DNA of 35,630 bases from Planctomycetales bacterium (lineage in GTDB: Bacteria > Planctomycetota > Planctomycetia > Pirellulales > S012-138), in NCBI GenBank assembly GCA_015488215.1, contig WFOE01000075.1, forward strand, positions 1 to 35,630. The letters run 5' to 3'. Positions 8,778 to 17,887 of this stretch are shown here, in pieces. Under the pieces are notes generated by a model that saw nothing but the letters and a program-made list of their open reading frames with translations, was not told where the DNA came from and ran no database searches. How positions within the stretch are numbered: the first letter of the stretch is position 1; each line of letters starts with the position of its first letter. Position numbers and translations under genes: made by a program.

Positions 8778-10042
8778 ACGAAGTTGCCCGTGCCGCTCGG
8801 CTTTCCCGCCGCGAGCTGCTAATTTATTCGGCCGTCCATGCGGGCATCCTGGGCGGGGGAGCGGTTTGGGCGGCGGTTCGCTACCGGCAGGAGAGCCTCC
8901 GTCGCCGCCTGCCTCCGCTGCAAGCTCGTCCCTGGGCGATTGTGCCCCGGTACGACGAGCCTCCGGTAATCGACCTGCCGTCGCTCCGGATGTTGCTGGA
9001 GCGGCTGGAGCTTCGGGACCAAGGGGCTTCGCTCAAGATTAACCACGTGGATCATGCGTTGCGGTTCCTGGGCAAGGACCACCGCCCCAAGCATCAAGGG
9101 GCGCTTTCCGGCCGACAGATGCTTGCTCTGCTGACCGATCACCGGGAGTTTGTCCGTCGGTATGGGCCGGGAACCCCGCCGTTGCTGGAGCGTTCGGACT
9201 GGGGCGTGCGCGTACGATACGCTTCGCAAGGCGTAGCCGTCAGCAGCCACCGGGATCATACGGCGGCCACGCTCGCCGAGGTGGGACTGCCGCTGGAGTT
9301 CGAGCTGCACACTCCCCAAGGACCAGCCACAATGGCGGACCTGGTCCGGCACGTGTTGCTGAGCTTTGAGCTGGATCAACAGGAATACGAATGGTCCACC
9401 CTGGTGGCCGCGTGCTATCTGGCGCCCCAGCGACAGTGGTTCAATCACGCCGGGCGGAAGTTGTCGTTCGATCTGCTGGCCCCCCGGATTATGCGGCAGC
9501 GGATGCCGCAGGGGGTCTGTTACGGGAACCACCGGTTGTTTTCGCTGGCCGCGTTGTTGCAACTAGACCAGCAGCACGAGCTGTTGTCCCGGCCGGTCCG
9601 AGCCGCCGCCGTGCGCTACTTGCAGGGGATGAGCCGCGTGCTGGTGCGGCATCAGCACGCGCTGGGATTCTGGAACGGCAATTGGCCTTACCGCGCACCG
9701 CAATCGGTCCGGCCGGCCACGACCGGCACCACGGATCGCTTGCCGGATCGGATTCTGGCCACCGGCCATGCCTTGGAATGGCTGGCCATTGCCCCGGAGG
9801 AAGTTCTGCCCCCGCGCGACGTGGTGGTTCGGGCGGCCGCGTGGTTGCGGGAAACCATCCTGGGGCTGGAAACCGACCAGATTACCCAGTGGTACACCTT
9901 CTTAAGCCACGCCGGACGAGCGCTGGCCATGTGGCGAGGCAGGTACCCCGAACAGCTCCAGCCCGCCTCACCGCCGCGGGAAACTCCCTCCGGTCCTTGG
10001 CAGCCCGAGGAAAAACGCCACGAAAAACCTCGCTCCGAGTAA
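8774..10042 (+). CDS. Conserved hypothetical membrane-anchored protein
   Basis: ATGA overlap with the previous stop codon indicates translational coupling. Single N-terminal hydrophobic segment RRELLIYSAVHAGILGGGAVWAAV, then a helix-rich domain. No confident family. Confidence 0.75.
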   Translation: MNEVARAARLSRRELLIYSAVHAGILGGGAVWAAVRYRQESLRRRLPPLQARPWAIVPRYDEPPVIDLPSLRMLLERLELRDQGASLKINHVDHALRFLGKDHRPKHQGALSGRQMLALLTDHREFVRRYGPGTPPLLERSDWGVRVRYASQGVAVSSHRDHTAATLAEVGLPLEFELHTPQGPATMADLVRHVLLSFELDQQEYEWSTLVAACYLAPQRQWFNHAGRKLSFDLLAPRIMRQRMPQGVCYGNHRLFSLAALLQLDQQHELLSRPVRAAAVRYLQGMSRVLVRHQHALGFWNGNWPYRAPQSVRPATTGTTDRLPDRILATGHALEWLAIAPEEVLPPRDVVVRAAAWLRETILGLETDQITQWYTFLSHAGRALAMWRGRYPEQLQPASPPRETPSGPWQPEEKRHEKPRSE

Positions 10043-10278
10043 ATCCGGGCCTTCCGGCGGCCTGTTCCGCCGGAGCAGGGGGTGTGCGCGGGCGTTGTTT
10101 CCCAAGGGGGATTCTGTCAGGATAGACGGGAACGGTTGCCCTTGGCCGGGGAGTTGGACTACGTTATCCGCATCGGCCCTTCCCGCCGGAAAGTTCAACC
10201 CCAAGGGGGAGTTCTTCCCCTGTCAGGCCCGGGGGAGGCGAGCCTTCTTCGTCCAACCAGCAGGCAGAACGATCATCG

Positions 10279-12180
10279 ATGAGTGCTCCGGCGACCGCCG
10301 AAGATTTTTTGCGCCTGGTCGAAAAGAGCCAACTGGTCGAGTCCCGGCGGCTCGAAGCGGCTCGGGAGCGGCTCAGGTTGGACCAGCAGCGTTCTGCCGA
10401 CGGGGCAGCGCGGCAGTTGGTCAAAGCGGGACTGCTTACCGCCTTCCAGGCCCGGCGACTACTCGAAGGACGCCACCGCGGCTTTTTCGTCAAGCAGTAC
10501 AAGGTGCTGGAGGTGATCGGGGCCGGGGGCATGGGCTGGCTCTACCTGGCCGAAGACACCGAAAAAATGCAGCAGGTAGCCCTCAAGCTTCTGCCCGCCC
10601 CGCCCGAAGACCAACGCGGCGTGGTGGCCCGATTCGAAGTGGAAGGCCGGGTGGGCCTGCGGCTGGATCACCCCAACATCATCCGCACGCTGGAAGTGGG
10701 CAAACATGGCGATTTGCACTACATCGTCATGGAGTACGTGCCGGGCATCAACTTACAGGAGGTGATCGACCTGAGCGGTGCGCTGGACTATCGCCACGCC
10801 TGTGACATCATCTGCCAGGCCGCCCTGGGACTGCAACATGCTCACGAACGAGGCTTCATCCACCGCGACATCAAACCGGCCAACCTGCTAATCGACAAGG
10901 CGGGCACGGTCAAACTGCTGGACTTCGGTCTGGCCATGCTCGACGAAGAGGAATACGAGTTCTCCCTGGCTCTCATCTTCGGCCAGGACTGCTTGGGTAC
11001 AGCCGACTACGCCGCTCCCGAGCAGACCCGCAACAGCTACCAGGTCGGCCCCACGGCCGACGTGTATAGCCTGGGCTGCACGCTCTACACGCTGCTGAGT
11101 GGGCAGGTGCCGTTTCCGGGCAACACCGTTTCGGAAAAAATGAAGGCCCACCAGCGGCTCCAGCCGGTGCCGGTGCGGAAGCTGGTGCCGGGCATTCCCG
11201 ACGAAGTGGACCGCGCCGTGCGGCGAATGATGGCCAAAGAGCCCAAACAACGTCCCCAGTCGGCCCGCGACGTGTACCGGCTGCTTAGCCCCTTTGCCAA
11301 ACGCAAGCGGATGGTGTTCAACTACCGGGCCATCCTCAAGGCCCGACTGGCCGAAATCCAGCGGCGGATTGCCGCCCTGCGCCGCCGTCAGGCCCAGCGG
11401 GACATCGCCACGCCCAACGCCCGGCGAAGCCGCGCCACGTCGATCCTGCTGGTGGACCCCCTCTCCTCACACAGTCACTCCTGGGGAAGCAGCGCCCGGC
11501 GGCTTTCGCCTCCGCTGGAACAGAACGCCCAGCCGCTTGTGAAAGCCGATTCCAAGCTGCGCATCCGCCACCACCAAAGCGGCGAAGTGTTGCTGGAACT
11601 CCACGGCGAAGAACTCAAAGGGGTCAGCCTTCGCGGGGCGCAACTGGCCGGAGCCGATCTGAACGGCTTGGCCATGCCTCTGGCCAAGCTGAACAATGCC
11701 GATCTGCGGGGAGCGCGTTTGCAAGAAACCAATCTGACCCGCGCCGAACTGGTCAACGCCTGCTTGACCAAAGCCGACATGCCCCAGGTGCAACTGGCCG
11801 GGGCCGATCTGACCGGAGCCGACTTAAGCCAGGCGAAGATGCCGCAGGCCAACTTGGTGGAAGCCCAACTGCGAAACGCCCAACTGGCCGGAGCCCAACT
11901 GGCCGGAGCCGACCTGAGCCGGGCCGACCTGAGCATGGCCGTCCTTTCCGGTGCCGACCTGCGCGGGGCCAAGCTCTACCAGGCGAATCTGGCCGGAGCA
12001 GATCTAAGTGGGGCCGATCTGACCGGGGCCGATCTCCGCCAGGCCGATTTCTCCGGGGCCCAACTGCTCGGTACCCGAATGAACGAAGCGGTGCTCGACG
12101 GAGCCGTAGGCCCGGATCGCCGCCCGCTGGCCGAACGCATTGCCCCGTCCAAACCGGCCAAACGACGGCGATTCTGGTAG
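10279..12180 (+). CDS. Serine/threonine protein kinase with C-terminal pentapeptide-repeat domain
   Basis: G-loop [53 protein letters not shown]-terminus is a long run of A(D/N/Q)LXX pentapeptides, e.g. [27 protein letters not shown]. Confidence 0.93.
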   Translation: MSAPATAEDFLRLVEKSQLVESRRLEAARERLRLDQQRSADGAARQLVKAGLLTAFQARRLLEGRHRGFFVKQYKVLEVIGAGGMGWLYLAEDTEKMQQVALKLLPAPPEDQRGVVARFEVEGRVGLRLDHPNIIRTLEVGKHGDLHYIVMEYVPGINLQEVIDLSGALDYRHACDIICQAALGLQHAHERGFIHRDIKPANLLIDKAGTVKLLDFGLAMLDEEEYEFSLALIFGQDCLGTADYAAPEQTRNSYQVGPTADVYSLGCTLYTLLSGQVPFPGNTVSEKMKAHQRLQPVPVRKLVPGIPDEVDRAVRRMMAKEPKQRPQSARDVYRLLSPFAKRKRMVFNYRAILKARLAEIQRRIAALRRRQAQRDIATPNARRSRATSILLVDPLSSHSHSWGSSARRLSPPLEQNAQPLVKADSKLRIRHHQSGEVLLELHGEELKGVSLRGAQLAGADLNGLAMPLAKLNNADLRGARLQETNLTRAELVNACLTKADMPQVQLAGADLTGADLSQAKMPQANLVEAQLRNAQLAGAQLAGADLSRADLSMAVLSGADLRGAKLYQANLAGADLSGADLTGADLRQADFSGAQLLGTRMNEAVLDGAVGPDRRPLAERIAPSKPAKRRRFW

Positions 12181-12253
12181 CTGTTGTCTCGCAGGATTCA
12201 ACGACGGTCCGATAGTCTTTGAGCATACCACCAGACGGTCTTGCTGGGCGCTG

Positions 12254-12339
12254 CGGCGAGCCCGGACTTCCGTCCGGGGAGAGCCGAGGAACAACGCTCT
12301 TGTTATTTTTCTCCGGGAACTGAAGTTCCCGGCTCGCCG
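12254..12339. repeat. Nested palindromic element (two hairpins inside an outer stem)
   Basis: Outer CGGCGAG (12254-12260) / CTCGCCG (12333-12339). Inner hairpins CCCGGAC-TTCC-GTCCGGG (12261-12278) and CCGGGAAC-TGAA-GTTCCCGG (12313-12332). Confidence 0.7.
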
Positions 12340-12382
12340 TTTTGTGTTGTTAGGCGTGTTCTCGCCCGGTGCGTAAGCCCCC

Positions 12383-12428
12383 AGCCGCCGACGGCCGTGC
12401 CGTCCTCCGCTGACTAAAGTCGGCGGCT
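12383..12428. repeat. Inverted repeat AGCCGCCGAC ... GTCGGCGGCT
   Basis: 10-bp perfect inverted arms with an internal ACGGC-CGT-GCCGT hairpin, just downstream of panB (minus strand). Confidence 0.6.
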
Positions 12429-12441
12429 TGCCATGCGAAAG

Positions 12442-13242
12442 CTAATCGAAAGAGTGTTCCTTGCCCGGATACGTCCCCTGCTGCACGTCCCGGCAGTATT
12501 GTTGTACGGCCTGAAGAATGACTTCGGCCAAATGGGCATAAGCCCGCGCAAACTTGGGCACCGGCCCGGGCGTCAAGCCCAGCAGATCGTGCAGCACCAG
12601 CACCTGGCCGTCGCAATGGGGACCGGCGCCGATGCCGATGGTGGGAATGGCCACACGCTTTGTCACTTCGGCCGCAATCGAGCTGGCCAGGCACTCCAGC
12701 ACCAGCGCGAAGGCTCCCGCTTGTTCCAGGGCCAGAGCGTCCTCCAGTACCTGTTGGGCGTCCCGCTCCACGCGGTAGCCGCCCAGACGGTGGACGCTCT
12801 GGGGCCGCAGCCCGCAGTGGCCCATTACGGGCACACCCGCTTGCACCAAGCGCTGTACCACCGGGACCAGCTCGGCCCCGCCTTCGAGTTTGACGGCGCT
12901 GACGCCGGGCAGTTTGAGCGCCTGGGCCGCGTGACGAAGCACCTCGGCAGGTTCCAAATGCGCCAGCGGAAAAGGGATATCCACGATAACCAGCGCCCGC
13001 TTCACCGCCCGGCCGACTAGTTCGGCGTGGTAGAGCATCTGCTCCCAGGAAACGGCCAGCGTATCCGAATGCCCCTGCACGACCATGCCCAGGGAATCGC
13101 CCACCAGAATGGCGTCCACGCCGGCCTGGTCTACCACTCGGGCGGTGGGAAAGTCGTAGGCGGTAAGCATGGTGAGCCGCCGGCGGCCTTTGAGCCGCCG
13201 AAACCGCGGTACCGTCATCACTTCGGCTGCGGCAGAGGACAT
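12442..13242 (-). CDS. panB: 3-methyl-2-oxobutanoate hydroxymethyltransferase
   Basis: LTMLTAYDFPTARVVDQAGVDAILVGDSLGMVVQGHSDTLAVSWEQMLYH...VPVMGHCGLRPQSVH...VAIPTIGIGAGPHCDGQVLVLHDLLGL are PanB signatures. Start at MSSAAAEVMTVPRF. Confidence 0.95.
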   Translation of the reverse strand: MSSAAAEVMTVPRFRRLKGRRRLTMLTAYDFPTARVVDQAGVDAILVGDSLGMVVQGHSDTLAVSWEQMLYHAELVGRAVKRALVIVDIPFPLAHLEPAEVLRHAAQALKLPGVSAVKLEGGAELVPVVQRLVQAGVPVMGHCGLRPQSVHRLGGYRVERDAQQVLEDALALEQAGAFALVLECLASSIAAEVTKRVAIPTIGIGAGPHCDGQVLVLHDLLGLTPGPVPKFARAYAHLAEVILQAVQQYCRDVQQGTYPGKEHSFD

Positions 13243-13430
13243 GGGGACCCAGCCTTTTCCAGCAAGCGCACTCCTGCCCGGGACGAGCCAGACCGCACTG
13301 GCCGGGCGTCGGACCTGGCCCCGATTGTGCCACCCAGGCGGGTGTGGGACAACCACCACAGAATCTTGGTCGCTTAGCCAGGACGGTTTCCAGCGAATCA
13401 TCCACTGGCCAAGAAAGCAGGACCAAAGGA

Positions 13431-13479
13431 TTGTTTCCCCCTTTTGGCCGTTTATAATCTCATTTTACTGGCGTATAAT
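13431..13479 (+). promoter_or_regulatory. Candidate sigma70-type promoter(s) upstream of the GTPase locus
   Basis: TTGTTT (13431-13436), 16-nt spacer, TATAAT (13453-13458); second TATAAT at 13474-13479. AT-rich island in GC-rich DNA. Confidence 0.4.
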
Positions 13480-13533
13480 TGTTCGTTTGCCTAAGTCGAT
13501 TCTGCAAAGGGGTATCGAGGGGGTAAAAAGGGG

Positions 13534-14841
13534 ATGTCGCAATCTTCTGCCATGGCTGTAGGTTCTGCCTTGCGCTCCGAGGTGATGTGCCCGCACTGCT
13601 GGCACCGTTTCGCTCCGCACCAGATTCTCTGGGTGTCGGTGCATCCGGAACTGCGTGGCGATCCACGCGTAGGGGAGGACGCGCAGCAGCGATTTTTGCC
13701 GTCACGTTTCGATGTGCAGTGCCGTGCCCTAGACGTTCGAGGCGAGCCTTGCACGGAGCTGGCTTGTCCCAACTGCCATCTGACTCTTCCCCGCAGTCTA
13801 CTGGAACTCAAGCCGCTGCTGGTTTCGATCCTGGGAGCTCCTGGTTCCGGCAAGTCATATTATTTGGCCACTTCGGTCTGGCGGTTGCGGCAGACGCTTT
13901 CGGAGTATTTCCGTATTCAGTTTGCCGATGCCGACCCGACGGCCAACCAAGTGTTGATTGATTACGAGGAAAAGTTGTTTCTCAACCCCACTCCCGATCA
14001 ACCAGTCATGTTGCCCAAAACGGAGAAGGACGGGCAGCTTTATGAATCGGTCCGCTTTGACGACCGCGTGGTGTGGTTTCCCAAACCGTTTCTGTTTACC
14101 ATCCGCCCTCAGCCCGAACATCCTAACGCTGCCTATCTGAAACATTTGGCTCGGGTGCTCTGTTTGTACGACAACGCCGGAGAACACTTTCTGCCGGGCG
14201 GCGAAACACCCAACAGCCCTGGCACTGCCCACCTGAGCCAGAGCGAAGGACTGTTGTTCTTGTTCGATCCGACGCAACATCCCCGCTTCCGCGAAGCGTG
14301 TCAAGAAAAGAGTCAAGACCCCCAAATGCAGGAGCACGGCTGGGCTCACCGGCAGGATCACGTGCTTAGCGAAGCTGCCAAGCGGATCCGCGCTCGCTCC
14401 AACCTGCCCGAATCACAAAAGCTGGACAAGCCTCTGGTGGTGGTGGTGACCAAATTCGATGCCTGGAGCTCCCTGACCGAATGGAACCGCTTGGAGCTGG
14501 ACCAATTGATCCACCGGAGTTCGCTGGGGTTGGGGGCTATCCACCTGAAAAAATTGGACGAGGTTTCTCACGCTGTTCGCTCGTTACTTAACGAGTATGC
14601 CCGCGAAGTCGTCGTAGCGGCCGAGGCCCTTTCCAAGGACGTGCTCTACGTGCCGGTCAGCGCGTTGGGAGGGGCTCCCGAGGTCCTGGAGCAATCCGGA
14701 GGCCAGGCCCTCGGCGTGCGACCCAAGAACATTCGTCCCATGTGGGTGGAAGTGCCCTTCTTCTACTTGCTGTATCGCTGTATTCCGGGGTTATTGCCTC
14801 GGGTCAAGGGAACCGACAAGAAACGCTCGGGCCGTTCCTAG
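13534..14841 (+). CDS. P-loop (TRAFAC-like) GTPase with N-terminal zinc-ribbon-like CxxC pairs
   Basis: CPHCWHRF ... CPNCHLTL; Walker A LGAPGSGKSYYL; G3-like CLYDNAGEHF; G4-like VVVVTKFDAW. Confidence 0.75.
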   Translation: MSQSSAMAVGSALRSEVMCPHCWHRFAPHQILWVSVHPELRGDPRVGEDAQQRFLPSRFDVQCRALDVRGEPCTELACPNCHLTLPRSLLELKPLLVSILGAPGSGKSYYLATSVWRLRQTLSEYFRIQFADADPTANQVLIDYEEKLFLNPTPDQPVMLPKTEKDGQLYESVRFDDRVVWFPKPFLFTIRPQPEHPNAAYLKHLARVLCLYDNAGEHFLPGGETPNSPGTAHLSQSEGLLFLFDPTQHPRFREACQEKSQDPQMQEHGWAHRQDHVLSEAAKRIRARSNLPESQKLDKPLVVVVTKFDAWSSLTEWNRLELDQLIHRSSLGLGAIHLKKLDEVSHAVRSLLNEYAREVVVAAEALSKDVLYVPVSALGGAPEVLEQSGGQALGVRPKNIRPMWVEVPFFYLLYRCIPGLLPRVKGTDKKRSGRS

Positions 14842-14862
14842 CCGGATCGTGGAGGTAAAGCC

Positions 14863-17727
14863 TTGAGCCAAGAACTGCTTTACACTTCTGCTCCCCAGGG
14901 GTTGAAGCCGGGAAGTCGGGGCTTTTGCACCGTCGTCAGCACCCAAGGAATGCCTAGCACCCTGGCCGAATGCCTGGAATCGTTGAGCGGCTACCGCCAC
15001 GCCTTTCCCATCCACGGGCCCGAAGCTCACCTCAATCCGGTCAACTACGCCCACTTGATCGTTACCGTCGGCGGACGCCGGTACCACGTGTTGTCGCGAG
15101 TGGCAAACGCGGGACAGGATTACACGGGCCGAACGAATAAACTGGCACATCACGTCGCTCTGGATGCCTCGGAGCTCACACCCGGCGGCCCGGCCTGGGT
15201 GCTGGCCGACGAAAACTTTTGCTTGCGCAAATGGGACGGCCAGGTGCGACTGTTGGCTCAAGGACGCTCCCCGCGAAAAGATCGCCCACCGCAGGGACCG
15301 TGCCGGGCCTGGGAAAAACAGACCGGGGACGCCGGTTGGGCCGGTGTGCTGGCCCAGTGGACCCAGGAGGGCCATTCGCCAATCTATCTGATCTTCCCGC
15401 CCGGGACCGACACCTTGTCGTTGGTGGTCGAGGCGTTGAACCTGCTGCCGGAAACCAAGCGGTGGAACGTCACTTTCAGTACCTATTTCACCAAGCTGCC
15501 GCCGGGAATCTCTTGCCAGTGGCGATTCGTGCTGGAGGGAACCCCCGAGGCAACCCAGGCCCGGCGCGACCCACGCCACAAACTCCTCGATCTGACCCGA
15601 CCGCTTGGCCGTGCTCCGGACGGTCCCCTGGTCGAGGCCGCCCGTACCGGCAAACTGCCGCAACCGGTCCAATCCACCCCGCGGCGAACTGCTGTCTCCC
15701 CGGGACGACCGGCTCCGCGGGAAATACCTCCTCCGGCCAGCGGACGCCCTCGGCCTGTTCCGGAAGATCGGCACATCGGTGGCGAAGATGTGGAAGTGGT
15801 GCCTCATGCCCAAGGCATTTATCCTATTGCCGCCGAAGTCCAGCGCCCGCCTCAGTTGCCTGCAAGCCGCCCGCCTCGCTCCCGGCCAGCTCCCGGCTCT
15901 TTCATGGCAACCGCCGCGCGTTCTTCCTCCTGGGCCATGACCATCGTGGTCGGCGGGCTGATGTTCCTGTTGGGGATTGGTGGTACCGTAATGGCCCTGC
16001 GTTGGCTGGAACCAAAACCACAGACTCTCCCGCGCAACGCAGTCGCCGAAAGTCCCCCTCCGAAGACTTCGAAAACCTCGAAACAGCCATCTTCCCCAAA
16101 ATACCCCCCTCGAAACAAGGCCCAAAAACCAAAAAAACAAACGAAGAAAAATCGCAACAAAAACAAACAAAAAGACGACGAAAAAGCTCGATCACCTGCT
16201 GGCCAAAATAAAAAGCAAGAGCCCGATCCGGATTCCCCAGCCAGTGAAGATACTGCTCAAAATGGTGACTCGCCCCCCGGGTTCGGAAGCTCTTCCGGCG
16301 GCCAGAGCGACACAGGGGCAACTCCTACTCCGGAGAAGCCCGCGGCGGAAAAACCTGCACCCTTGGCGCAATTGATCGCGGCGAAAAACGAGTTCCACTC
16401 TCGCTTCGGCGATTGGTATTACCTGCCGCTGAAGCTGCCCAAACAGGACAAGCGGGATTCACCTTTCCAGCCCGTGACGGTCTGGACCCCCAACGGCTAC
16501 AAGCCCGTACGCTTTTCGCGCCCTGATTCGATTCAACTCCAACTTACGGACCTGTTGTCCTCTGTTCGAAAAGCCGATGTGCCTTCGTTTGTCCTAACAC
16601 CTAAACCGGATTCTCCCCGACTCTGGCAAATCGAGCGTGGTCAAGAGCCTCCGCGAGCAAAAGTTGGTAAGTTCAAGCTCACCGACAAAGGTGATTTGCT
16701 CTTTCGTCGAGATTCTCACTGGCCCTCTCATGGCCTCGACCTGCGGTTGTGTCTGTTGACAATCACGCAGAAGGCCGGACAAGACACAGTTGTATGTACC
16801 TTGTTGACACCTGTGGCCATTAAGCCGTTCTCGCTGGACTCGGATCCCCAGAAAGTTTCACTGAATCAGGCCATCTACTCCGTACTGGGAGGTTCGCAGG
16901 GTTCCAGGCAAAATGCCTTATTTTCCATTCGGATAAAAATGTCTTTGAGCGATGAATTAAGGAAATCGGGAGCAGCTCTGGGCTTTGCAAAGCATGAGAA
17001 ACCTCCGAAGCTTGTCACCAAGGAGAAAGAAATTAGCTTGCCGGTGTATCAGAAAAACATTCCTCCGCAGAACTTTGACTTGCCCACCAATAACGTTTGC
17101 CTTTTTTGCGTTCTGCAAAACACAGCTCGTAAAGGAGAAGAAACGCAACAAGGTCAAGACGCATCCGCAGAACAAACCGACGAACCGCAAAGACACAAAC
17201 GCCATATCCAGCACAACGAGCAACTAATCACGGTCGGCCCGAAAAATGCGGTGGCCGTGGCAAAGTTACAAGCTAGCGTCGATATCCCCACTGGCGCAAA
17301 TTCTCGACGGCGCAGAGGCTCGCAAAAACACGCCGTCGTTTTTAACCTTAGCTGGGGTAAGAGGTATTATTATAATTACAGTCTCAATGGCGTGCTTGAA
17401 GATGAAATAGACTTCGGCAGTGTAAGGCTACTCCCATTCCAAGGGACCTTTGACTCACTCGAACAGATCCAAGAAAAGTTGGAGCAACTGATAGACGAAA
17501 AGAAGAACACACAGAGCAAAGGATCCAAAAAACGAGAAATCCAGAAAAGGATTCAGGAACTAAAAACCTATCACAAAATCAGCAAGCGTCGTGAGGCAGC
17601 GTGTCGTGCTTTCTATGCAAAAGAAAATGCCCTGGACATTCAAGTTTTTTGGGAACCCTCGGTACTTGACCCAAAAAGCCAGGAACGCTTGCTACTGCTG
17701 CTTTACACAAAGCAAAATCAGAAATGA
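14863..17727 (+). CDS. Membrane protein with a GTPase-associated protein 1 (GAP1-N)-like N-terminal domain
   Basis: TTG start preceded by GGAGGT. N-terminus ELLYTSAPQGLKPGSRGFCTVVSTQGMPSTLAECLESLSGYR resembles GAP1-N (recalled family, not searched). TM SSWAMTIVVGGLMFLLGIGGTVMAL, Lys/Asn/Gln-rich linker, then a ~500-aa C-terminal region with no recognised family. Confidence 0.7.
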   Translation: MSQELLYTSAPQGLKPGSRGFCTVVSTQGMPSTLAECLESLSGYRHAFPIHGPEAHLNPVNYAHLIVTVGGRRYHVLSRVANAGQDYTGRTNKLAHHVALDASELTPGGPAWVLADENFCLRKWDGQVRLLAQGRSPRKDRPPQGPCRAWEKQTGDAGWAGVLAQWTQEGHSPIYLIFPPGTDTLSLVVEALNLLPETKRWNVTFSTYFTKLPPGISCQWRFVLEGTPEATQARRDPRHKLLDLTRPLGRAPDGPLVEAARTGKLPQPVQSTPRRTAVSPGRPAPREIPPPASGRPRPVPEDRHIGGEDVEVVPHAQGIYPIAAEVQRPPQLPASRPPRSRPAPGSFMATAARSSSWAMTIVVGGLMFLLGIGGTVMALRWLEPKPQTLPRNAVAESPPPKTSKTSKQPSSPKYPPRNKAQKPKKQTKKNRNKNKQKDDEKARSPAGQNKKQEPDPDSPASEDTAQNGDSPPGFGSSSGGQSDTGATPTPEKPAAEKPAPLAQLIAAKNEFHSRFGDWYYLPLKLPKQDKRDSPFQPVTVWTPNGYKPVRFSRPDSIQLQLTDLLSSVRKADVPSFVLTPKPDSPRLWQIERGQEPPRAKVGKFKLTDKGDLLFRRDSHWPSHGLDLRLCLLTITQKAGQDTVVCTLLTPVAIKPFSLDSDPQKVSLNQAIYSVLGGSQGSRQNALFSIRIKMSLSDELRKSGAALGFAKHEKPPKLVTKEKEISLPVYQKNIPPQNFDLPTNNVCLFCVLQNTARKGEETQQGQDASAEQTDEPQRHKRHIQHNEQLITVGPKNAVAVAKLQASVDIPTGANSRRRRGSQKHAVVFNLSWGKRYYYNYSLNGVLEDEIDFGSVRLLPFQGTFDSLEQIQEKLEQLIDEKKNTQSKGSKKREIQKRIQELKTYHKISKRREAACRAFYAKENALDIQVFWEPSVLDPKSQERLLLLLYTKQNQK

Positions 17728-17887
17728 CCATTCCCGAGGACCAGAGCCTTGTCCCAGGGAGTTTCTGGAAAAAAGAGTTCGAGTGAAACAGAGCGTAGTC
17801 AGTTTTGAAGTGCAAAGTCGATTTCCAAAACGAAAGTGACCCCTGAGTGGTTGGTTCGGTATCCGTCGAAGCCTAGCGGAAATCATC

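Noticed and set aside
14791-16170. 459-aa minus-strand ORF opposite the GAP1-like gene
   Set aside because: No domain signature. The antisense frame is low-complexity.
15219-16211. 330-aa alternative plus frame inside the GAP1-like gene, near A-rich tracts; possible programmed frameshift
   Set aside because: The main frame is continuous from 14863 to 17727, and the alternative frame has shadow-type composition. No clear slippery-site-plus-stop arrangement.
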